Source: Stephanodiscus triporus | Taxonomy: Eukaryota; Bacillariophyta; Thalassiosirophyceae; Thalassiosirales; Thalassiosiraceae | Assembly: GCA_036939755.1 (NCBI GenBank) | Contig: JALLAZ010001148.1 | Span: forward strand, 1 to 10,027 | Length of the DNA stretch: 10,027 nucleotides | Direction of reading: 5' to 3' | In this document: in pieces, positions 1-6,943 of the stretch | How positions within the stretch are numbered: position 1 is the stretch's first letter | Layout: every line of letters starts with the position of its first letter | Notes under the pieces: generated by a model | The model's input: the letters and a program-made list of their open reading frames with translations, nothing else | Databases searched by the model: none | Told to the model about the DNA's origin: nothing | Translations under genes and position numbers: made by a program

Positions 1-261
1 ACATCTCGGCAACTACCCAGACTCTTCAACAGGATGCCAACAATAATGCTACATTCCCAATGTCGGTAAGTGAGATGGTTCATTGGCTGGCGTTCGCCAA
101 AAACCCTGACATCATTCTTGACCACCCAACTACTACTAATTCTGTTTGCCCTGTGGCTGCTGGCCGGCGGCGGCACGACAACGTTCCCACACAACAACAG
201 CACCAAGAGAGTGGACATTGCCGAAGCAGCAACCGACGGCCCGACGTCGCCCATGTCTTGA
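1..261 (+). CDS. 3' end of an unidentified gene (partial, probably spliced)
   Basis: The left edge holds an open frame (codons from base 3) reading ISATTQTLQQDANNNATFPMS, ending exactly before a consensus donor GTAAGT at 66-71. If that donor is used with the AG at 206-207, the frame continues as RVDIAEAATDGPTSPMS and stops at the TGA of 259-261. The AG at 199-200 is a second possible acceptor; it would end the frame at a TAG near 275. Without splicing, the first frame also reads on to that TAG, but the added residues look like non-coding translation. The sequence is Gln/Asn/Thr-rich and no family was recognised. The gene body lies outside the window. The exon end is moderately supported and the last exon is a guess. 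Confidence 0.35.
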
Positions 262-340
262 CGGGGGGACAATAGGCCGCCCTCACCGCCACGCCGACCG
301 CCCTCAACCTTTCACCCGAGATGAGCAGCGACAGGATTAA

Positions 341-348
341 TATAAATA
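341..348 (+). promoter_or_regulatory. TATA-box candidate of the LRR gene
   Basis: A canonical TATAAATA lies in a short AT-rich island, 37 bases before the ATG at 385. The spacing would put transcription start just a few bases before the ATG, giving a very short leader. This is sequence resemblance only. Confidence 0.45.
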
Positions 349-384
349 TATTTCGTCATCCGACTCGTTTGGGATCCAGCGAAC

Positions 385-1465
385 ATGAGCCCCGCCGGGA
401 GCGAACGTAATGAATTCATTTTTATTTATTGCTGCCAGAGGTTGGAAGATATCCCGAGGGATGTGACCCATGTCATAGTCGATACATCTGTCAGGGTGAT
501 TCATGAGAGGGCATTCTATGATTGCCGGCGTTTAACGAATGTGCAGCTTGGCGAGGGTCTTGTGAAGATTGGGAATAGGGCATTTTGCAATTGCACTTCA
601 CTGCATGCCATTGTGATCTCCCCGTCTGTCGAAGTGATTGATGAAGGGGCGTTCTATAATTGCTCAGAGTTGATGAATGTGGAGCTCGGCGAGGGGCTCG
701 TGAAGATTGGAGAGTTGGCATTTGGCAATTGCACGTCACTGCGTCGCATCGCGATCCCCCCATCTGTCGAAGTGATTGATGAGGGGGCATTTCACGGTTG
801 CAGGCAAATGACAAATGTGCAGCTTGGTGAGAGGCTCGTGAAGATTGGAGGGTGGGCATTTTGTAATTGCACGTCACTGCATCGCATCGTGATCCCCCCA
901 TCTGTCGAAGACATTGGTGAGAGGGCATTCAAACTTTGCATGCAGTTGACAAATGTGCAGCTTGGTGAGGGGAGGGGGCATTTTGGGATTGCACGTCACT
1001 GCATCGCATCGTGATCCCCCGATCTGTCAAGGTGTTTGATGGGGAGATTTTCCAAGATTGCTCGCAGTTGATGAGTGTGGAGTTTTGTGAGGAAATTGAA
1101 GAGTTTGTATCTGGAGAATCGATGCGGGATTGGTGGAATCACGGGGTCAATAAACCATGTCTGCAAGCGTATTGCTTTTTTGCCCGATGCAATATTCCAG
1201 TGCGCGTTGGTCTTGTTCAAGCAAGGATATGGCAATTCGATGTCCATGAAATGCTTCGGGACATTCCTTCCATCCCCGTCAATAATTTGAGTGCTTATTT
1301 TGAGTTCATCGATTCCAAGCTTTCGGTCTACGAAAATTTGAAGGATGCTCCATGTTGTTGGAGCTTGCCATCTACCGGAACTATGACATTATCAATACCA
1401 ACGTTGACGACATTCTCAATACCGACATCATTCCACGTGTTCTGTCCTATCTAACTGATGACTAG
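385..1465 (+). pseudogene. BspA-like leucine-rich-repeat protein gene, broken by two frameshifts
   Basis: This is a BspA-type LRR (LRR_5-like) gene, a family of tandem solenoid repeats thought to serve in protein binding or surface adhesion and expanded in diatoms and Trichomonas. After a short leader (MSPAGSERNEFIFIYCCQRL, then IPRDVTHV) come repeats of about 23 residues with the cores AFxxCxxLxxVxLGEGLVKIG and AFxNCTSLxxIxIPPSVE. Two such units form a 46-residue super-repeat. The first frame is open from the ATG at 385 to a TGA at 1012-1014. Alignment of the repeats shows a 16-base loss in the fourth super-repeat near 970, after which the repeat sequence continues one frame over (IVIPRSVKVFDGEIFQDC). 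That frame runs through a unique C-terminal region ending YENLKDAP. A second loss equal to one base near 1349-1351 shifts it again. The third frame then reads MLLELAIYRNYDII and ends VLSYLTDD at TAG 1463-1465, like a natural C-terminus. The rest is well preserved, so inactivation looks recent. Sequencing error could explain the single base but hardly the 16-base loss. Confidence 0.75.
496..1031 (+). repeat. 138-bp tandem repeats encoding the LRR solenoid
   Basis: Equivalent points of the repeat (the codons following the SV residues) fall at 496, 634, 772 and 910, exactly 138 bases apart. The next falls at 1032, only 122 bases on, which locates the 16-base deletion. Long stretches such as the one encoding CNCTSLH and IPPSVE are nearly identical between units, which suggests recent tandem duplication or gene conversion. 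Confidence 0.85.
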
Positions 1466-1992
1466 GTTGCCATTGGTTTAGAATTACGCATTTTCTCCCA
1501 TCGCAAATCAAGAGAGAGCAAACCGTGTTACATGCCACGATGACAGTGTGGGTGCATGGAGAAATGGGAGTGGGGCTGAGAGCAAGGGAAGCAACATTTA
1601 GATTATGCGCAGGCAAAAATTTGACGATACAATAGTGTTTCTTCTCTTTTGACAGTTCATAGGAAATCATATCATTCACTTGATTATCTTCACTTAGACA
1701 TCCATTGTTCTCTTAGCTGCCTGGAATGCATTCAAGAAAAAATGGTGGGCGTTGCATTTGTACTACTTCATACTAACTCCTACTAATGTAAAAATGAATA
1801 TTGTATTAGGAAGCGCTCGAAGAAAGCGGAGGGCTCAAGCTTAAGAGCACGCGTCCGTTTTTGCACTCGCCGCCCCCTTGCTTCGCGGTGCGCCGGATCG
1901 TCCGTCGCCGTCTCACCATCGGCTGGGGGAGGGAGGGCGGCGCCCCTTCGCGCACCGTTTCCATCGACCTCGTGGTCTAGAATAATAGGCAC
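1466..1992. other. Intergenic region
   Basis: There is no convincing gene on either strand. The left part (to about 1800) is of mixed composition with AT-rich patches. From about 1805 to 1975 it becomes GC-rich and resembles the following gene in composition. A minus-strand open frame covers the GC-rich part (1783-2304), but it looks like a composition-driven shadow. The promoter and leader of the next gene must lie here, but no clear TATA box was seen. Confidence 0.5.
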
Positions 1993-3789
1993 ATGCCTCC
2001 GTCCCGTCCGCGACGACGACGCCATCCCAGCGTCCGCTCGGCGACGCCGTTGCGAACCACGGGATCTATCGTCGCAAAGGCTGCCGCGAAGAGCGCGACG
2101 GAGACGCCGACCTCCGACGAAGACGACGGCATCGAAGACGACATCGACTTCGACGACGATTGCGTCTCCCCCCCCGCGAGGAGAGGGTGCGGCGGCGGCG
2201 CTCTGGAGGCCGCGCTCGCCACCGCGCGGGCGCTTCGACGCATGGAGCTCGAGGTCGACGACGACGGTGTCGTCTTCCCCGACTGCGGCGGGAGACACGA
2301 CCACGACGAAAACGACGATGTCGGTCGCGATGGAGTCGTGCGCGACGTCGACCCCGACGAGGAGGAGGAGGAGGAGGAGGACGCGAGCTCCCTCGTACGG
2401 TGCGCCCGAGCATTCCTAAGCGCGGGGCGGCGGATGCTCGACGCGGGAACGTGCTGCCCAGTCGATTGTCCCCCCCCGCACCGCTCTCCCTTGCGTTCCT
2501 TCGACGATGATAATGCCACGTCGCCGTCGTGGATGTCGGAGTCGTGGATATCTACGTCTGCCACCCAAGGTCTAACAAAAAATAGCGGTATTCGCACGCA
2601 CGACGAGTCGTTCGATAACCCGTCACCATCGCCGGTGGTACCTTGTCGAACAGGCGCATGCGAAGCTGCCAACGCTGTGGCTGATAGTCCTGTAGCGTCA
2701 ACAGGCGATCGTTTTCCTGCTATCCATCCGTCCCGCGGGGTCGGGCATCTCGCCGCCTCCGACGCCGACGCCAACGCTACCACTGCTGCCGCTACGTCTG
2801 CCGCCGTCGACGCCATCTCCGACAACAGAGGGATTATCGACGACGACGACCCGTTGAACTTCATCATCGTACAGTTATGCACGATGGATTCGTCAGACTC
2901 ATTGGAAGGGTCGTCGGGATTGAAATTCTCGAAGGGCGCCGGTCCGTCGTTGGGAGACGCATCGACGGCGTCTATGCGGTCGACGTCGGCGTCGGAATGT
3001 TCGTGTTTTCTCATCGACAAGTGCGAGGGGAATGAAAACGTCCCTCCTGCGAGAAAAAATAATGTGCTCGATGCCACTCTCGTCGTAAGTCTGCTTGACG
3101 ATACAACTGACCCCTGCCGTGACAATACTGGCGTTGGAAGGCTCGGCATATCTCCCATGATCCAAGATATTGTCGACGAAAGCACTTCCTCTGACATCCT
3201 TTCAAATATCAGTCATGATAGATTAGGAGGCCTCAGCTGGCAGAAGTCCTTCGCAACTACGTCATGGATCAACCGTGTTTTGTTGTCGTCAGTTTCTAGC
3301 ACGGATGTTACGGAGGATAGCGAGTTCCCCCTCGTCGGCGCTTTCATGTCTCCTTTACGTTCTTTTGATGATGATGCCACGTCAAAGTCGTGGATATCTA
3401 TGCCTGCCACTCACAGTCAAACGACGATTCATGGGATTCGTACGCATGATGAGTCATTGGATAACTCGTCACCATCGTCAATGCTACCTTGTCGAGCACA
3501 CGTATGTGGCGCTAGTGCTGCTGAAGCTGGTAGTCCCGAAGCGTCAAAATGCGTTCGTTTGTCCACCATTCGTCTGCACACTCGGTTCTTGAACTATGGC
3601 ATGGGAGAGGCGAGCAAACGCGACAATAACGATGGAGATAAATGGCAGAAGCAGCAGCAGCAACTTGACACTTTGGCTATTGATGTAACTGCATCTTCCA
3701 CAACCGCCGCCACTAATTTATGGAACAAAGCAAAGCTGACAAAGGCAAGAACGAGAAGACGGAAAATTCGCACTTTGAGAGCGCTTTGA
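1993..3789 (+). CDS. Orphan low-complexity protein with a duplicated module
   Basis: This is a single intronless open frame of 598 codons. The start is the first ATG after an in-frame TAG at 1978-1980. I do not recognise a family. The N-terminus is Arg-rich (RPRRRRH), followed by acidic stretches (SDEDDGIEDDIDFDDD near residues 41-56) and a glutamate run near residue 125. The middle is Ser/Thr/Ala/Asp-rich and looks disordered. A module of about 70 residues occurs twice, at residues 165-237 and 453-519, with shared blocks SPLRSFDDD, SWIS, GIRTHDES, DN, SPS and PCR. The C-terminus is basic (KARTRRRKIRTLRAL) and could be a nuclear localisation signal. No signal peptide or membrane segment is visible. 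The first half has GAC/GTC-rich codons and is more GC-rich than the second half. A minus-strand frame covers part of the region, but only the plus frame stays open across both module copies. It converges with the aminopeptidase gene, leaving 275 bases between the stops. Confidence 0.65.
   Translation: MPPSRPRRRRHPSVRSATPLRTTGSIVAKAAAKSATETPTSDEDDGIEDDIDFDDDCVSPPARRGCGGGALEAALATARALRRMELEVDDDGVVFPDCGGRHDHDENDDVGRDGVVRDVDPDEEEEEEEDASSLVRCARAFLSAGRRMLDAGTCCPVDCPPPHRSPLRSFDDDNATSPSWMSESWISTSATQGLTKNSGIRTHDESFDNPSPSPVVPCRTGACEAANAVADSPVASTGDRFPAIHPSRGVGHLAASDADANATTAAATSAAVDAISDNRGIIDDDDPLNFIIVQLCTMDSSDSLEGSSGLKFSKGAGPSLGDASTASMRSTSASECSCFLIDKCEGNENVPPARKNNVLDATLVVSLLDDTTDPCRDNTGVGRLGISPMIQDIVDESTSSDILSNISHDRLGGLSWQKSFATTSWINRVLLSSVSSTDVTEDSEFPLVGAFMSPLRSFDDDATSKSWISMPATHSQTTIHGIRTHDESLDNSSPSSMLPCRAHVCGASAAEAGSPEASKCVRLSTIRLHTRFLNYGMGEASKRDNNDGDKWQKQQQQLDTLAIDVTASSTTAATNLWNKAKLTKARTRRRKIRTLRAL
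2485..2703 (+). repeat. Module copy 1 in the orphan gene
   Basis: This 219-base stretch encodes SPLRSFDDD ... GIRTHDESFDN ... PCR ... SPVAS. It is the CpG-rich copy and contains a small internal duplication of the SWMSESWIS part that is absent from copy 2. Confidence 0.75.
3349..3549 (+). repeat. Module copy 2 in the orphan gene
   Basis: This 201-base stretch encodes SPLRSFDDD ... GIRTHDESLDN ... PCR ... SPEAS. Compared with copy 1, many changes are silent third-base transitions at CpG sites, for example CAC GAC becoming CAT GAT and TCG becoming TCA. Confidence 0.75.
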
Positions 3790-4064
3790 AACATGACAAA
3801 CAAAAATATCACATATACTGCATATCGTGCACTTGAAGATGACTGCTCGTTTGACTGATGATGGATGTATTGCTGGAGATTCGGCAAGGGAAGGCTGAAT
3901 GGCAGATAGTTAAAGGGATGAAATTTTGCGATTCTGCTGGTGTTATTTTGGAAGCACTTAATTGTAGAATTGCTACTAAATCACTTCGATACATCGAACA
4001 AACATCCTTCGTTCACTGCAGGTGGTGCTAAACTAGAGATTGCATTATACCGACATGGCGGGGC
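3790..4064. other. Convergent intergenic region (two 3' ends)
   Basis: This 275-base AT-richer spacer lies between the stop of the plus-strand orphan gene and the stop (TAG 4065-4067) of the minus-strand aminopeptidase. It must contain both 3' untranslated ends. No further gene was seen. Confidence 0.6.
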
Positions 4065-5297
4065 CTACGATTCGATGCTGCGATCGACCGTCGCAAAGTC
4101 CCTGAAGAACGCCCGGAACAACGCGAGTCCGTGGGTCAAGTCCTTCACTCCCATGGTCTCGCGTATGGAATGCATCGACAGCTGAGGACACCCCAAGTCT
4201 ATCGTCCTGATGCCGGTATTCGCGCTGAGGATCGGACCGATGGTGCTACCGCAACCGCAGTCGTTCCTCACGACGAACTCCTGCACCGCCTTCAACTTCG
4301 CCCTACGCGCAAGCTCCCGCACGATTAGGCCGGTGACCGCGTTCGTCGCGTATCGCTGGTTGGAATTACGCTTGATCACCATCCCCCCGTTCATTCTCGG
4401 TCCGTGGCCCTTCTCGTGCTTGGACGCGTAATTCGGGTGCACGGCGTGGGCCATGTCGACGCTTAGGCAGAAGCTCCGTCGGATCGTTCGATCGTGGAGG
4501 GAGGGATTCGCGACGACGCCGACGTCTCCGCCGCCCGAAAGGAGGGCGTGACTGATGCGCCTCACCGCCTCGCCGACGATCGGACTTCCCGCTCCCACGG
4601 CAGACTGGCTCCCGACTGTGTGATCCGGCGTGGCGACGGGGTCGTGCATTTTTCCAAAACATATTAATATTCATGTTTCGTCGTAATAACAATGATACCT
4701 TACAGTCCGAGCGGACGGAACCGAGAACGACGGGGTTGGTAGTCTCCCGCATTATTACAATCTCACCTTCCTCGTGATCGAACATCGCGATCATGGAAAT
4801 GTCCGCATCGTCCTCCACGCCGCCGCATCGCACGTGATCGAGCAATCCCCTCAACGACAGGTAGCAGCTCGCGAGGTTGTCGAGCCTCGACGAGTGCACG
4901 AACTCCGAGTGAGCGCCACCGAGGGACGCGCGCTGGACGTCGTATAGGTTCAATTCGAAATCGATCACCTCGTCCGTATGCACGTTGAGCTCGGAGGCTA
5001 GGAGTCGCATCAACAGCGGCTCCTGCCGTTTCCTCCACTCGTCGTCCCCGTTTTCGTCGTCTGTCGGCGCGTCCTCGCCGCCGCCGCCGCCGCCGCCGAG
5101 GGACCTCGTGATCGCCGTGGCTATGATCGGGACGAGGTGATCCTCCTTGTTGATCTCGAACGCCTCGCGCTCCTTGGCGGTTTGCAGGTGTATGGCGAGG
5201 TTGGGTATGCGGAGCACGGCGCGATCGATCTTGACGAGCTCCTGTCATCGTCGCATGTCATCCCCCCCCCCCCCCCCCCCCCCCACAACACAACCCC

Positions 5298-5328
<31 letters not shown>

Positions 5329-5942
5329 CAGACCCCGACGGGAGGGACGATGCGAGAGGGCGAAAAATAACAAGAGCATAACGAAGGAGAGAGAGAGAGA
5401 GAGAGAGGAAGAGAGAGAGGAACGAAACCGCACTCGCGCGGGGTGGGGAAGGGGACGACAACTCACCTGACGTATCTTCCCGCCATCGACATCGTCGTCG
5501 TCGCCGTCGTCGCCGTCCATCCTCCCCCTCCTCCTCCTCCTGACGAATACGCGCCCGCTCAACCCGAGATCCCTGTCGAACCACGTGTGCCACAATCCCC
5601 CGCCGTAGCACTCCGCCGAAATTTGCGTCACGCCGCCCGGTCCGCCGCCGCCGCCGTTCCCGCCGTTCCTAATCGAGTACGGCTTGACCTTGAGATTCGG
5701 CGAGTCGGCGTGGGTGCCGATGATCTTGAAGCCGCCGCCGCCGGCCGCCGTCCCGCCGCCGCCGCCGACGTCGTAGCGCGAGCCGATCGCGAACGCCACG
5801 AGGGCCGAGCCGTTCCTCGTGAAGTAGTACTTCCCCCCCGGCCGTAATGCCGTCGCCTTCGTCGTCGTCGTCGTCGTCTTCGTCTTCCTCTTGCCTTCTC
5901 CTCCTCCTTCTTCTTCCTCTTCGCCGCCGCCGCGGCCGGTCA

Positions 5943-5973
<31 letters not shown>

Positions 5974-6597
5974 CCTCCACTCGACGAAGCCCTCCCCCTC
6001 GAGCGCGACTATCGCGTTCTTGACCGCGTGGAACGGATCGGGAGACGCGTCGATGTAGTCCATCATGTCCCTCGCGAGCGGTACGTCGTCCTCGTACTCC
6101 GACGAGAGGGTCGACGACGTCGACAGGGGGGGCATGGCCATCGCGGACGTCCTCGCCGCCGCCGTCGGCGTCGTCGTCGTCGTCGTCTTGGCGGCGGCCT
6201 TCTCGGGTCCGACGTCGTCGTCGTCGGGTTGCGCCGCGAGCAGCGGCGGACGACGACGACGACGACGGGCAAGAGAAGACGATGACGGCGGGAGGAGGGT
6301 CGGTCGACGGACGACGACGACGGCGTCGTCGTCGTCGCGTCGTAGTTCACGTCGTGCCGATCTCGACGAAAACGAAAAAGACGACGACGACGACGACGAG
6401 GACGAGGACGACGACAGACGGGGGGACGGGGGGACCCACGCGGAACGACGACAGCGGAGGAGGCAGGAGTAGGAGTAGGAGGAGGAGGAGCAGTAGCAGG
6501 AGGTGGAGGAGGAGGCGGCGGGATGGCCGAGAATGACGACGATGCCGGCGAGGAGGGGTAGGCGATGGTGGCCGCGCGCTCGTGCGACTGCTCGCAT
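4065..6597 (-). CDS. DNPEP: M18 aspartyl aminopeptidase, three exons
   Basis: This is a zinc peptidase that removes N-terminal Asp and Glu from peptides. The exons are 6597-5467, 5241-4767 and 4615-4065, and the joined frame is 718 residues. Family motifs appear in order: YIDASPDPFHAV, YYFTRNGSALVAFAIG, IIGTHADSPNLKVKP (zinc ligand His296, nearby Asp298), ECYGGGLWHTWFDRDL, LRIPNLAIHLQ, EDHLVPIIATAI, SRLDNLAS (Asp498), MFDHEE|VGSQSA (Glu534/535, split by intron 2), SVDMAHAVHPNYASKHE (Asp589), INSNQRYATNA-like KRNSNQRYATNA, VRNDCGCGSTIGPI and GCPQLSMHSIRE (His684). All expected metal ligands are present with family-like spacing, so the enzyme should be active. It is about 240 residues longer than animal relatives, because of an N-terminal extension and Asp/Glu/Gly/Thr inserts. 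The chosen ATG gives a signal-peptide-like start (LPLLAGIVVIL). An ATG at 6681 is an alternative, adding 28 residues. The frame stays open further upstream but would then overlap RRP43. The N-terminal Ser/Arg-rich 150 residues are uncertain; identity of the rest is firm. Confidence 0.9.
4616..4766 (-). other. Intron 2 of the aminopeptidase gene
   Basis: On the minus strand the intron starts GTGAGA after base 4767 and ends CACAG before 4615 (151 bases). It splits the valine codon of the FDHEE-VGS metal-binding motif after its first base. Joining restores the family sequence exactly, so both boundaries are well supported. Confidence 0.9.
5262..5324. repeat. C23 and A27 homopolymer tracts
   Basis: On the plus strand there are 23 consecutive C (5262-5284), a 13-base ACA-rich spacer with CCCC, and 27 consecutive A (5298-5324). 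Both lie inside intron 1 of the aminopeptidase gene. Their exact lengths are likely to be unreliable and polymorphic. Confidence 0.95.
5385..5420. repeat. (GA)n microsatellite
   Basis: A nearly pure GA dinucleotide repeat of about 36 bases, interrupted once by GAA. It lies in intron 1 of the aminopeptidase gene, where it reads as a TC-rich pyrimidine tract. Confidence 0.9.
5944..5973. repeat. (GTC)10 trinucleotide repeat in coding sequence
   Basis: Uninterrupted GTC units on the plus strand read as ten consecutive Asp codons (GAC) in the aminopeptidase. This acidic insert lies between the first conserved motif (YIDASPDPFHAV) and YYFTRNGS. Confidence 0.9.
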
Positions 6598-6943
6598 CCT
6601 GGCGATGATCTTCGTAGTTGTCGTCGTGGCGATGGCGCGGCGAGTTGTGAGGTGGACGAAGGGGTGGAATGGGGATGGCATAATCGTTTTACGTCGTTGT
6701 TGATGTTGTTCGTTGGCATCGTCGTTCGGCAGACTCTTGGACTCTTTTTGTTGAGGCGCTATCGTACGATACGCACGCGGCTGAGTTTGAAACTTTCTCG
6801 TAGAGCGCGGGAGCGAGCGCGCGGGAAGGAAGGAAGGAAGGAAGGAAGGAAGGAAGGAAGGTTCGGAGGATATCGTTCCCGCCACGTCGTCTGTCCTCGT
6901 CACCTTGGTTGGGTGGTGGAAAAAGGCATAAAACCGATAGATC
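6598..6943. promoter_or_regulatory. Divergent promoter region between aminopeptidase and RRP43
   Basis: The two genes are head to head, with about 346 bases between the preferred start codons (262 if the aminopeptidase starts at 6681). It holds a GGAA tetranucleotide repeat, and GCATAAAA at 6927-6934 just before the RRP43 ATG. No clear TATA box at a standard distance was seen for either gene, so a shared bidirectional promoter is an inference from layout. Confidence 0.45.
6824..6862. repeat. (GGAA)n tetranucleotide repeat
   Basis: About nine perfect GGAA units lie in the intergenic region of the divergent gene pair, immediately after a GC-rich GAGCGAGCGCGCG segment. Confidence 0.9.

Larger units (their letters stand above)
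5242..5466 (-). other. Intron 1 of the aminopeptidase gene, rich in homopolymers
   Basis: The donor is GTGAGT after base 5467 and the acceptor is GACAG before 5241 (225 bases, phase 0). Removal joins KIRQ to ELVKIDRAVLRIPNLAIHLQ, as the family expects. In the transcript orientation the intron holds a TC repeat, a run of 27 T and then a run of 23 G, followed by about 19 bases before the acceptor. No AG occurs between the T run and the acceptor. Confidence 0.9.

Noticed and set aside
1977..3197. Minus-strand open frame of 406 codons opposite the orphan gene
   Set aside because: Its third codon positions coincide with those of the plus frame, as expected of a shadow in triplet-biased DNA. It stops before module copy 2, and a TGA (3411-3413) interrupts this frame inside copy 2, whereas the plus frame is open through both copies.
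5443..6536. Several plus-strand frames opposite aminopeptidase exon 1, rich in Arg, Val and Asp
   Set aside because: They are translations of GTC/GAC repeats in other frames; the minus strand carries the conserved M18 motifs.
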